From positions 124,001 through 188,000 of the forward strand of contig CAWEPG010000014.1 of assembly GCA_963810905.1 (NCBI GenBank): a stretch of 64,000 nucleotides of DNA. Direction: 5' to 3'. Within the stretch, counting starts at the first letter, position 1. Each line of letters starts with the position of its first letter. Position numbers and translations under genes: made by a program. This DNA comes from CAWBAT01 sp963810905. GTDB lineage: Bacteria; Acidobacteriota; Terriglobia; Versatilivoradales; Versatilivoraceae. Shown piece after piece: positions 16,985-25,700 of this stretch. The notes beneath the pieces are model-generated. The model had not been told where the DNA came from and did no database searches. It saw nothing but the letters and a program-made list of their open reading frames with translations.

Positions 16985-18211
16985 CTATGAGTGAGTTCGT
17001 GACTCCATCTGTGCAATCAGCAGACGGGATGCCTCGGTTGCGAAGACGGGGTCATCGATTGCGGCATTGATCTCGATGATCCTAATATTTGGCGGCAAAC
17101 CCTTCTTGAGTTCGGCCACAAATGCGGCGTCTGCCTCGGGATCATAGAAGCTCTGACCCTTCACCGCATAACTATCAAATCCTAATGAAGGGATCAAGAA
17201 AACGGCATCTCCTTTAGTGTGTTGGAGACGTCGGACAATCTCTTTGCCAACTTCCACCATCTCTCCCTTATCCAAACGAACATCGGTAATCTGCGGGCTG
17301 TGGCGAACGAGTGTCCGGCTCTTGTATTGGGTTGGAACCGTCTCGGGCTCATTAAAGACCAGGACCTCAATTGCGCCGGGGCAGATGACTTGCGGCAATC
17401 CCAGTTTGCCGGCTGTCGTCAGGCGCTCGGGTCCACCGGCGAGCAGGGCATGAAAGATTTCGTTCGAGACCTCGATCGTCGAGTAGTCCAGCACGCCGCT
17501 GATCAGACCTTCCTTCATCATCTGTTCCATGGCTCGCCCTCCAGGACCAATCGCGTGAAACACGATTGTGTCGTATCCTGCTTGTTCCAACGTCTCGACT
17601 GCTTTCATCGCGCCGCGGGTTGTAATGCCCACCGTGGTGACGGCGACTAAGGGCTTCGCGCCATGCTTAATTTCGACATCGGTGTTTGCCATTCCACTGA
17701 CCGCTGCAGCGGCATTGGCCAAAATTTTTCGGGTGACGACATTGAGGCCGAGAATGTCTGTGACGGAGAACATCATAGTAATGTCTTTGATGTCGACCCA
17801 TGGAGCAACGTTTCCGGAGGCGATCGTCGAGACCATAACCTTAGGGAAACCATACGGCAATGCTCGCATGACCTTCGTGCTCAGCGTGGTTCCCTGTGTC
17901 CCACCGAGCGATATCACTCCATGCACCTTCCCCTTGGTGACCAAGTCCATGACAATCCGGGTTGCACCCTCGGCCATAATTGGCGCGGCCAATTCCCGCG
18001 TCGGATTTTCTAGAATCTTGTGCAGTTCCAACCCACCTGCCGCGGCTACTTCTTCGCGAGTGATGTCGGGCCGTGTCGTGGGAGTTCCGATCACGCCTGT
18101 GTCGATTAGCAAGGTGTTATTTGCCGACTTCTCGATCTGCTCACAGACATAACGCGCTTCAATCCCTTTGGTGTCCAGCGTTGCCAAGACGACAATGGTC
18201 TTAATGCTCAT
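16985..18211 (-). CDS. Tm-1-like ATP-binding domain protein (UPF0261)
   Basis: A 408-residue protein of the UPF0261/Tm-1 family. The N-terminal domain starts IKTIVVLATLDTKGIEARYV and contains VHGVISLGGTQGTTLSTKVM, the nucleotide-binding region. The C-terminal domain includes FHAIGPGGRAMEQMMKEG and FLIPSLGFDSYAV. The plant Tm-1 protein binds ATP and blocks a tobamovirus helicase; bacterial members have no proven role. It is the first gene of the group with the PEP-hydrolase-like gene and the aldolase, which points to metabolism of a small carbon compound. That is inference from context. Confidence 0.9.
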   Translation of the reverse strand: MSIKTIVVLATLDTKGIEARYVCEQIEKSANNTLLIDTGVIGTPTTRPDITREEVAAAGGLELHKILENPTRELAAPIMAEGATRIVMDLVTKGKVHGVISLGGTQGTTLSTKVMRALPYGFPKVMVSTIASGNVAPWVDIKDITMMFSVTDILGLNVVTRKILANAAAAVSGMANTDVEIKHGAKPLVAVTTVGITTRGAMKAVETLEQAGYDTIVFHAIGPGGRAMEQMMKEGLISGVLDYSTIEVSNEIFHALLAGGPERLTTAGKLGLPQVICPGAIEVLVFNEPETVPTQYKSRTLVRHSPQITDVRLDKGEMVEVGKEIVRRLQHTKGDAVFLIPSLGFDSYAVKGQSFYDPEADAAFVAELKKGLPPNIRIIEINAAIDDPVFATEASRLLIAQMESRTHS

Positions 18212-18316
18212 AATGCATCACACTTTTTCCCGGGCGCTTTAAGGGCACGAAATAGATTCCTTCAAGACTTGATTTCAAACCGCTTTTGCTTCTGCGGCCT
18301 AACCTAGATGCAAGCC

Positions 18317-18934
18317 TTAGGGTGTTTGGTGGACAACCAATTTCCCGGGCAAGATGTCCATTTTTTCGATTCGGTAGGGGAGCGGGAAAGGACTGTTCGG
18401 CTTGGCCGCGGGGTATTTGGGGACAACATACTTCTGGATGAGAAGATCTACTAGAGGTTTGGGTATCTCTTTTTGGTCCAGCAAAACCTTGGAAACTTCA
18501 TAGGACCCCGTCCTGCTTTCGGACTTAAATTCTGCGAAAACATCAAGAGTATGCTCTCCGCTAAACAAGGCACTAAGCAATGAATTCTTGGCTCCCGCGG
18601 TTGATTTCTCATATTCATCAAAATTGATTTTTGAGTTTGCCTTAAGAGATCCATCTAAAAGCTGAATTCTCACGTCTTGGAGCCCCTTAGGAAAGAGGGG
18701 TGCGACCTGGTGAAAAAGATAGCCATCCAGTTCGGCCTGGCTGAATTCGAGAGTACGGGATACTGGCTTTGTCTTCTCGCTGGTTAATAATGAGAGCTTC
18801 TTGGAAAAGGAATCGGCGGCCGCTTGACTCGGAATCGCTGAGGTCCCGGATGCTCCCGAGTGCGAGAACAAGGCAAACCAAATCCCCAGACCGAGGAGCA
18901 AACAACAGGACGAAATCAATAATGTCTTTTTCAT
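18317..18934 (-). CDS. exported or membrane-anchored protein of unknown function
   Basis: A 205-residue protein with an N-terminal hydrophobic segment (MKKTLLISSCCLLLGLGIWFA) and a soluble remainder. The body contains FSQAELDGYLFHQVAPLFP and a strand-rich part reminiscent of DUF2993/LmeA-like lipid-binding domains, but the similarity is only by pattern. The Cys pair in the signal is not a clear lipobox. Its ATG overlaps the stop of the lepB gene (ATGA), so it is translationally coupled to signal peptidase I. Confidence 0.7.
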   Translation of the reverse strand: MKKTLLISSCCLLLGLGIWFALFSHSGASGTSAIPSQAAADSFSKKLSLLTSEKTKPVSRTLEFSQAELDGYLFHQVAPLFPKGLQDVRIQLLDGSLKANSKINFDEYEKSTAGAKNSLLSALFSGEHTLDVFAEFKSESRTGSYEVSKVLLDQKEIPKPLVDLLIQKYVVPKYPAAKPNSPFPLPYRIEKMDILPGKLVVHQTP

Positions 18935-19689
18935 CTGACTATCTTAAAGGTCCTATTCCAACGAGTCTTCTTAAAAAAATTAATAACGACGTCGGCATAT
19001 TGGCCCACCCGGTCTAGGAAGGATTCCCGCAAATGCTCGTTTTCATCGGTTTCATAGGACCAGTAGACGAGAAGAGCGCGGCCGACAATGTTTTTTCGCG
19101 GGACAAACCCCCAGTATCGGCTGTCCGCGCTGTTGTCGCGATTGTCCCCCATCGCAAAGTAAGAGCCAGGGGGAACAACAACATCCTTCCCTTCAATATA
19201 AGGCCGGTAGAACAAGTAGCTATCAAAAATATCTTTGTTCTGCTGGTAATCGGCAAAACGGGTCATCTGTTCTTTCTGAATCGGGAAATTATCTCGTACT
19301 GGCTGGCTTGGGGACCCAAGAGACTTGTGAAATACATACTTTTCGTCAAGAGGGACGTCGTTGAGAATTACCTTTTGATTCTCTATCCGGATTCGATCCC
19401 CTGGCACCGCGATCGCCCGCTTCACGTAGTTTTTCGAGAGGTCTTCGGGGTATTTGAACACAATAACGTCACCGCGTTTGATCTCTCGATAAGGAAGCAT
19501 CTTTCCAATCCCACGGTCAGGCTTGGCGTATACAAATTTATTGACGAGCAAATGGTCGCCAACAAGCAAGTTGTCGGCCATTGATGGGGTGGGAATTTTA
19601 TAAGCCTGGACAATGAAAGTCGTTCCAAAAAGGGCCAAAATAATAGTCACGACCAAACTTTCAAAATATTCACGGAGCGTCGATTGCAT
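18931..19689 (-). CDS. lepB: signal peptidase I
   Basis: A 252-residue S26 peptidase that removes signal peptides from secreted proteins at the outer face of the inner membrane. One membrane span (residues 12-30) precedes the catalytic Ser36 in PTPSMADNLLVGD. The general base Lys90 lies in YVKRAIAVPGDRI, and the conserved C-terminal box is AMGDNRDNSADSRYWGFVP. AAGGGA precedes the ATG. It is 104 bases downstream of rnc, an arrangement (rnc with lepB) common in bacteria. All catalytic residues are intact. Confidence 0.95.
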   Translation of the reverse strand: MQSTLREYFESLVVTIILALFGTTFIVQAYKIPTPSMADNLLVGDHLLVNKFVYAKPDRGIGKMLPYREIKRGDVIVFKYPEDLSKNYVKRAIAVPGDRIRIENQKVILNDVPLDEKYVFHKSLGSPSQPVRDNFPIQKEQMTRFADYQQNKDIFDSYLFYRPYIEGKDVVVPPGSYFAMGDNRDNSADSRYWGFVPRKNIVGRALLVYWSYETDENEHLRESFLDRVGQYADVVINFFKKTRWNRTFKIVR

Positions 19690-19793
19690 GATATTGAGTC
19701 ATTCCCTTTGAGAGCATTTCCTTCCTGGACGTTGAGGGGGAAGCCCTAATGATGGGTGCAACATTACCCGGGATGGAGAAAGCTTAGCTTCAG

Positions 19794-20528
19794 TTACAAT
19801 CCACTGTCGGCGAGAGGTTGTTCTAGTCTCCCCAATGCCAGTCGTGCCGCTTCCTGTTCAGCCAGTTTCTTCGTGTCTCCGAGCCCTTCACTTAATCTTT
19901 TACCATTGATCCGCAATTCGACCCAGAAAGATTTTCGATGGTCCGGTCCCATCTCTTTGATGACAGAATACTCCGCGTTGGTAATTCGCAAAGCCTGTAA
20001 CTTTTCCTGCAGTTGTGATTTAAAATCGGGCGAATGGAATTGTCCACTTCCGGCAGCCTCGAAATCTGCTTTGAATACCCGGTAAACAAAGCGACGAGCT
20101 GCGAGCAAACCGCCATCTAAGAAAACAGCCGCCACCACAGCCTCAAATGCATCGGCCAAAACGGCTTGCTTCTTTCTCCCGCCGGTTTTTTCTTCACCTT
20201 TTCCCAAGATTAGAAAATCGCCTAAGTTCAATTGGCGCGTCAGCTTGAAAAGGTTGGCAGAACTAACCAGGTGTGCGCGAAGCTTTGAAAGTTCCCCTTC
20301 ATTCAAATGGTGAAAGTGATGGAAAAGATAATCGCTGATAATGAGTCCAAGCACCGAATCACCCAAGAACTCGAATTGCTCGTTGTCCTTCGACGGTGAG
20401 GCCTTGCGTTCGTGTGCCGCTGAGCTATGGGTAAGGGCCAGTTCCAGAAGATTGCGATGCTTGAAAGTATGGCCGAGGAGCTGTTCGAGCTTTTTGAACT
20501 CGTAATTAAATGCGTCGTCTCTTTTCAT
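19794..20528 (-). CDS. rnc: ribonuclease III
   Basis: A 244-residue double-strand-specific endoribonuclease that processes rRNA precursors and structured mRNAs. The catalytic signature is NEQFEFLGDSVLG (about 49-61) with Asp57, and the second acidic cluster is in LADAFEAVVAAVFLDGG. A C-terminal double-stranded RNA-binding domain (about 170-240) ends TKKLAEQEAARLALGRL. The start codon has only a weak ribosome site, and the gene follows the TPR gene by 29 bases, so co-transcription is likely. Confidence 0.95.
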   Translation of the reverse strand: MKRDDAFNYEFKKLEQLLGHTFKHRNLLELALTHSSAAHERKASPSKDNEQFEFLGDSVLGLIISDYLFHHFHHLNEGELSKLRAHLVSSANLFKLTRQLNLGDFLILGKGEEKTGGRKKQAVLADAFEAVVAAVFLDGGLLAARRFVYRVFKADFEAAGSGQFHSPDFKSQLQEKLQALRITNAEYSVIKEMGPDHRKSFWVELRINGKRLSEGLGDTKKLAEQEAARLALGRLEQPLADSGL

Positions 20529-20557
20529 TAAATAAGATCGTGTCAGGGATCCAAGAG

Positions 20558-22027
20558 TCAGTGGTCGCTCTTTGGGGTGAAAGGCTCCTTCAGGCCTTTC
20601 TGGGCGACGACTTGGGCGTTTCTACTATTGTCTCCCAACTGAATTGCAGCCTGGTAATGTTCGATGGCCCCGCTCCGGTTGAGTTCCAGATCGTCCATCC
20701 GGCCCAGGAATATATGGGACCATACCTTAGTCGCGCTGTCGCTAGATGGAGATTGAAGGGCCTTAAGAAAATAATCTTTGGCCTGGTCCCGTTTGTTCTG
20801 CATAGCAGCAACCACTCCCAGTCCATAGAGTGCTTCTCCGTTGTTTGCATCCACTGTATCGAGGATCTTTTGAAACCGTTCTGCCGCGTTCTCGATTTCA
20901 CCGTTCGCCAGCTGCTCATCGGCTGATTTCAATTGGAGTTGTAGTGCACTGGGCTCCGGTTTCTTTTCAACAGGAGCTTTCGGCGCTTGGGCAAATTCTG
21001 CCTCAATTTTTTCCATACGGATCCCTTTAATCATCCTTGGATAGAAAACACGAATTCCTTCGGGGCTGGGCTCAAAAAATTGCAGGGCAGAATAAAAGTG
21101 GCGAGTTAATAAGGCGCCCGAACGAATTGCGGCATCGAGTTCCGCGGTGAGTTTAGGCTCGGGGACCTGATTGATTCGTAACTCAATGGCACGAATAAGG
21201 CTTTCCGTAACCAGAAACTGCTGGTCATCGCGGTATTGATCTTCAATATCGGGGGCCTTTTCTGCAAACACTAACAAGGGGATGCGGGTTTCTTTCGGGA
21301 GCGGGAAACGCAATGGAAAGGGATCCAAAATAAAATGGAGATATTGGTGACGCAATTCGTCAACAGCGGGTCTTTCGGAAGGACCAAAAACGAGGTAGTA
21401 AATCTCCCGATAGGTGCGAGCATCAAAGTTATTTTGAGGGATCAAATACTCTGGAATGATCAAGAATCTTCGATCCAAAAAGGATCCTGAAGCGATGCGC
21501 AGGTAACCATCGGTTTTCAAAATGATCTCGTCAATCAAAGGTCGATACGTTGCGACGGCCAGATCATAAAATTCTCGGTTCGTGCTCCAAACAACTTCCA
21601 ACTTGGCTGCAGTATAGAGTTCCTTAATCAATGCCATGAATTCTGCGATCGGCGTCACATCGGGTGGTAATTTACTGGCCTCCAAGGAGAGTTTGAAATC
21701 TGGAGGTCCTTCTGAAAACAGAGCCAAAGAAACGTACTTGGAGAGTTGAGATTCCGCTTTCTTGCCGTCGAGATGCTCCTCATAAAACTTGGTGAGGCGT
21801 GCTTTGAGTTCGGGAGGAACATTTTGGAAGTCCTGCAGAATAGAAGTTCGTGCCGGGTTAGGCTTAAGATTACCAGGATTCCACCCGGCTACATGAAGGC
21901 CGGACATCACTGCAAAGACCCGAATGTCTGGCTGGATTACAATGGATGGATTCTGGGCAAATGCAAACGGAGATACAACCAGCCAGCAGAGGATGACGGA
22001 AAGGCAAGAAGGTAGATGAAGTTTCAT
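20558..22027 (-). CDS. exported TPR-repeat protein of unknown function
   Basis: A 489-residue protein starting at MKLHLPSCLSVILCWLVV, a signal peptide ending near FAFAQ; an ATG at 22099 would add 24 unlikely residues. The middle contains DELRHQYLHFILDP, a His-rich motif that could bind metal although it is not a standard peptidase site. The C-terminal 120 residues hold two or three TPR-like helix pairs (AERFQKILDTVDANNGEALYG, then RDQAKDYFLKALQ). The gene lies between the VWA gene and rnc with short gaps, so it is part of the same transcript. Protein-protein interaction in the periplasm is likely. Confidence 0.75.
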   Translation of the reverse strand: MKLHLPSCLSVILCWLVVSPFAFAQNPSIVIQPDIRVFAVMSGLHVAGWNPGNLKPNPARTSILQDFQNVPPELKARLTKFYEEHLDGKKAESQLSKYVSLALFSEGPPDFKLSLEASKLPPDVTPIAEFMALIKELYTAAKLEVVWSTNREFYDLAVATYRPLIDEIILKTDGYLRIASGSFLDRRFLIIPEYLIPQNNFDARTYREIYYLVFGPSERPAVDELRHQYLHFILDPFPLRFPLPKETRIPLLVFAEKAPDIEDQYRDDQQFLVTESLIRAIELRINQVPEPKLTAELDAAIRSGALLTRHFYSALQFFEPSPEGIRVFYPRMIKGIRMEKIEAEFAQAPKAPVEKKPEPSALQLQLKSADEQLANGEIENAAERFQKILDTVDANNGEALYGLGVVAAMQNKRDQAKDYFLKALQSPSSDSATKVWSHIFLGRMDDLELNRSGAIEHYQAAIQLGDNSRNAQVVAQKGLKEPFTPKSDH

Positions 22028-22137
22028 GGATACAGACACAGTTAAACGACATGATCCTGAAGAATTTTTAATGCTAATTAATAGAGGGATACTAGTCAAT
22101 CCAGATTATTGGTGCCATGGGTGTTCGAATGAGCTCC

Positions 22138-23013
22138 TTAAGGCCAATAGCCTTTTTTGGCTCGGACTTTCAGGTGGGGTTGTTGGGGGAGTAAGACGCT
22201 AATGGAACGGTAACGCGTGTTCATTTCTCCTGTCATATAATAACCCATCAAGTAGAGGCTACGGAGGTCGACGGCAATCTTGTCAAAGACCTTCACCAAG
22301 TCATCTGCTTTTCGGGCCTGCAAAGATAATCCGCCTGTGGCCAAGGCGAGTTCTTCCAACCTCTTTGAAAGGACATTGTTTTCGCAAGCCCGACCGATAG
22401 CAATCGGATAGATCGGGATGCTTGCTTTTTTGGCGGACGCCATGGCGGCGCTTTTCGGGAGCAAGCTGGAATTGTCGTCACCGTCGGTCATGACCATGAT
22501 GGCCTTCCTACCTCGGACTGTCTTCATCTGCAAGACTATTTGAGCCAGAGAATCATAGAAGGCGGTTCTTCCGCCTGCCTCGATTTTCATGAATGCGTTC
22601 AGAGCCTCCTCGGTATTATGTCCAAACGGATAAAGAGTTTTGACACGATTCGTGAAAGTAAAAAGTCCAAAGGTGTCTTCTGGTCTTATTCCGGATAAGA
22701 ATGTTGCCCCCGCTTTCTTCATTTTCGGCAGGTCGTGCGCAATGCTGCCGGTACTGTCAACCAGCAGGGCTACTGTCAAAGCACCGGAATCGGATTCAAA
22801 CAATCGAATGGATTGCTTTTGACCATCTTCAAGGACCTCAAAGCTGTCCTCTTTGAGTCCTGACACCGGCTTCCCCTTCGGGCCACGGACCGAGGCGTAC
22901 ACCTCAACCAGTTTTACGGTTACGGAAAGTGGCGCATCCTGCGCCTGAGGACGTGCCGGAACAGCCGTGATCAGAACAGCTAAGATCGATATTCCGGCAA
23001 ATCGCGATTTCAT
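22138..23013 (-). CDS. VWA domain protein of the acidobacterial type
   Basis: A 291-residue exported protein (signal MKSRFAGISILAVLITAVPA). It has the pattern of the VWFA-related domain first described in Acidobacteria: VTVKLVEVYASVRGPKGKPVSGL, DSFEVLEDGQKQ, then the metal-dependent adhesion site ALLVDSTGSIAHDL (DxTGS in place of DxSxS), and IMVMTDGDDNSS. Such proteins are abundant in this phylum and probably mediate adhesion or complex assembly. AGGAGA precedes the ATG, which overlaps the stop of the upstream gene by four bases. Confidence 0.9.
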   Translation of the reverse strand: MKSRFAGISILAVLITAVPARPQAQDAPLSVTVKLVEVYASVRGPKGKPVSGLKEDSFEVLEDGQKQSIRLFESDSGALTVALLVDSTGSIAHDLPKMKKAGATFLSGIRPEDTFGLFTFTNRVKTLYPFGHNTEEALNAFMKIEAGGRTAFYDSLAQIVLQMKTVRGRKAIMVMTDGDDNSSLLPKSAAMASAKKASIPIYPIAIGRACENNVLSKRLEELALATGGLSLQARKADDLVKVFDKIAVDLRSLYLMGYYMTGEMNTRYRSISVLLPQQPHLKVRAKKGYWP

Positions 23014-25175
23014 GGATTCTCCTGCAAGTGAGAGATCAACGGTTCAAGTCGTAATCCCCGAAGCCCTTCGAGAGCCGATTGCCAATCACTCCAGTCACTC
23101 ATCCACTTCGTTATGGCCAACTGTCTCACGGCAGGCTCGGCTAGGAGGGGCAATATTTCCAAGGGCAGGCCTAGGCGATCGATCTTTTCGGCGAGGTCCA
23201 AAATGACATGGCTCAGCCGCTCCGATATTAGCTCAGGATTTTTCACATTTTCATATTCTTCGTAAGGGCCGAGTGGCAACATGTGAGCGTGACCACATCC
23301 GTATGACTGCGGGTAATATCCCCCTATCCAAGTAATGGATTCTGAGGCCTGAATGGGCTCCTCCCGTGCCAGATGGTCTGCCAAAGGGCTTTTCCTCCAT
23401 CCCGCCGGGCCCTTCTTCTTCCAGTACCCGTCTGCCAGTTCAAAAAGTTCCTCGGAACTTAATAGACCTGCTGAGTCGGAGGACGTGGATCCAGGCAAGC
23501 CTTGGAGTAGAATTCGACAGCGTGTCGGGCCAACCAGAACCCGCAGGTCTTCCGATATCCCAGTAAGCAACTCCGGATCTATAGAGGCCTGCGCCAGAAG
23601 TTCTTTTCCCAGGCGGACTCTTGAACAGAAATTATGTAGCTGCCGGCTATTCCACTTCCTCCAGGGAGTCGCACGTAATGCCGCGAGCTGGGCGGCCGCC
23701 AGTCTGGCGCCTTTTTGGTCTCTGCCCATGGCCTCCCCAGCCTGATCCGTCACGAGCCCGATCTCTCCTGCCACAGCAGCGATTTGAGCAACTCCTCCAC
23801 GGAGGTAGCTTCCAGAATCAGGGTCAAGGGAATCGATATCGGTATCATGCCAGATGGATTTTTCCTTCGAAGAACTTGCCAGAAATCGATGCCGGCGGAT
23901 GAACAAGGGGTCTTCTTTGATGAGTAGATCATTGGGAGAGAAGTGATAGGCATAGATCCAGCCCAAGAGAGAAAGGTGAAGAGAAGGATGTAACTCTTGA
24001 ATTACATTGCTGGTCAGGTTTTCTCTTTCATTGGGCGATGCACCCTGCGCGATCGAAGTTTTAAGGGCACTAAGAGATCGGAGGATCTTCTCCCGATGCA
24101 GTTGGATCATGCTGAGCCGAAGATCCTTGGGAACCGATTCCCAAAGAGTCCCATCCACGTCGCGCAAATTGGTGATCAGGCTATCAATGGATTGCAAAAG
24201 GGTTGTGGAATCCTGGCTATTATTTGCCAAGGCGTCCAGGCACAGGAAAATTTTCAGAAGCGGATCCGTCAGAGGGATCGCTTGAAGAGTCATTACTTCC
24301 CGCATTCGGCCCTTCTTCCATCCGGGCAAATCAACCTCAATTTCTCCTGCGTCGAGTTTGACTTGAGTGATGTTCGATGGGCCTGCGAAGGCTGCCAAAA
24401 GCAACTCGTCGATGTCATTATTCGTCGTTTCAACCGAAGTGCTCACGTCCGGGGATGCGTCATCCCCAGAAGTTCGGACAGTTGGCTTTTCATTGCGGAT
24501 AGCTGGGACAGAGACTTCGAGATTCTTCTTCAGGCTATCCAGGACCAAAAAACTAGCCTTTGCGAATTCAGCATCAGTCCTTACGGTGGAAAACCGCTGA
24601 CAAAGATCCTTTAGGACCAACGAAGCCTGGCTTTCCGGGATGGCTCCATTTTCATAAAGTAGAGAAAGAAGCTTCAGAAAGCATTGGAAGTCTCCTGCAA
24701 TCAGACCAAGATTTGAACTCTTCAACGAATCCAGATTCCTGACAGCTTGAAAGAATTCGTGAAGCTGATAGGTCTCCAGAGGAGGCAAAGAGGCGAGATA
24801 GGGAAAGAGTTGCTTGTGTTCCATGAAGTTCTCTAACAAGAGAGAAACCGACTCCTCATTCAGTGGCTTTCCCCAGTGCTTTTCCAGGCGAACGATAGCC
24901 AGGAATGCCTCCAGACGAGTGGGTATCTGCCTCCCGGCTTCATCCCGACTATAAAACATTTCGCTGAGGATCTTGGTTTCTGGCTCTCGTTGACCATCTC
25001 CATCCTTCTCCTTTTGTACTCGAGTAGCTCGAACCGGAAGCGGAGCACTTTCCTTCACATCAATCTTCGTCAACGGAGCAACGGATGGAAACGGAGCACT
25101 CTCCTGAACGTCAATTTTCTTCATTGAATTGACAGAGGGGAACGGCGTGCTTTCCTTTACCAACGATTTCTTCAA
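23010..25175 (-). CDS. large repeat protein, C-terminal piece (frameshifted)
   Basis: The 721-codon downstream part of a gene whose upstream part is 25180-27450. It opens with three more units of the same 16-17-residue repeat that ends the upstream piece (PFPSVNSMKK, PFPSVAPLTK and others). A long helical region follows with no recognised domain (LEAFLAIVRLEKHWGK, LLENFMEHKQLFPYL). Removing one base near 25198-25204 would run the repeat array through continuously. The TTG start at 25175 is therefore probably not a real start. The end overlaps the VWA gene by four bases. Confidence 0.7.
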   Translation of the reverse strand: MKKSLVKESTPFPSVNSMKKIDVQESAPFPSVAPLTKIDVKESAPLPVRATRVQKEKDGDGQREPETKILSEMFYSRDEAGRQIPTRLEAFLAIVRLEKHWGKPLNEESVSLLLENFMEHKQLFPYLASLPPLETYQLHEFFQAVRNLDSLKSSNLGLIAGDFQCFLKLLSLLYENGAIPESQASLVLKDLCQRFSTVRTDAEFAKASFLVLDSLKKNLEVSVPAIRNEKPTVRTSGDDASPDVSTSVETTNNDIDELLLAAFAGPSNITQVKLDAGEIEVDLPGWKKGRMREVMTLQAIPLTDPLLKIFLCLDALANNSQDSTTLLQSIDSLITNLRDVDGTLWESVPKDLRLSMIQLHREKILRSLSALKTSIAQGASPNERENLTSNVIQELHPSLHLSLLGWIYAYHFSPNDLLIKEDPLFIRRHRFLASSSKEKSIWHDTDIDSLDPDSGSYLRGGVAQIAAVAGEIGLVTDQAGEAMGRDQKGARLAAAQLAALRATPWRKWNSRQLHNFCSRVRLGKELLAQASIDPELLTGISEDLRVLVGPTRCRILLQGLPGSTSSDSAGLLSSEELFELADGYWKKKGPAGWRKSPLADHLAREEPIQASESITWIGGYYPQSYGCGHAHMLPLGPYEEYENVKNPELISERLSHVILDLAEKIDRLGLPLEILPLLAEPAVRQLAITKWMSDWSDWQSALEGLRGLRLEPLISHLQENP

Positions 25176-25700
25176 GGAATTAGCGGACTTCGCAAAATCG
25201 TTCCTGTATTTCTACTTTCTTCAGCTTTTCGATGGAGGGGAAGGGATCTCTTACATTGTCCTCGAATTTCTTCGGCCGATTCACAGAGGGATAAAAATTA
25301 TTTCCCTGGGCACTGACTTTTTTCAGGGAATCAGCGGATGCGGAAGGGCTGTTTTCCTTCCCATCCTCTTTCTCCAACGAATTCGCTGAGGGAAATGGAT
25401 TATTTCCCTGGGCATCGTCCTTCTTCAGCAAATCAACGGATGCCGAACCGGCTTCTTCTTTCTTATCCTCTTTCTCCAGCGAATCCACTGACGGAAATGG
25501 ATCATTTCCCTGGGCATCATCCTTTTTCAACAAATCAACCGATGCTGAATCGGTTTCTCTTCTCTTTTCCTTTTTCTCTAGCGTATCCACCGCCGGAAAT
25601 GGATTACTTTCCTGGGCATCGAATTTCTTCATGGAATCTAAGGAAGGGAAAGTGCTGTCCTTTTTCTCCTCTAAGCTCTTCGTTTCGATTGGGGCTGGAC
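25020..25700 (-). repeat. tandem 16-17-residue coding repeat (about 13 units)
   Basis: About 13 copies of a 48-51-base unit encoding variants of PFPSVDSLKKxDxQExx, alternating with more acidic units such as SASVDLLKKDDAQGN. The array runs through the frameshift that separates the two reading frames. Units are clearly related but diverged, so the array is old enough to have accumulated changes while keeping length and charge pattern. Confidence 0.75.
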
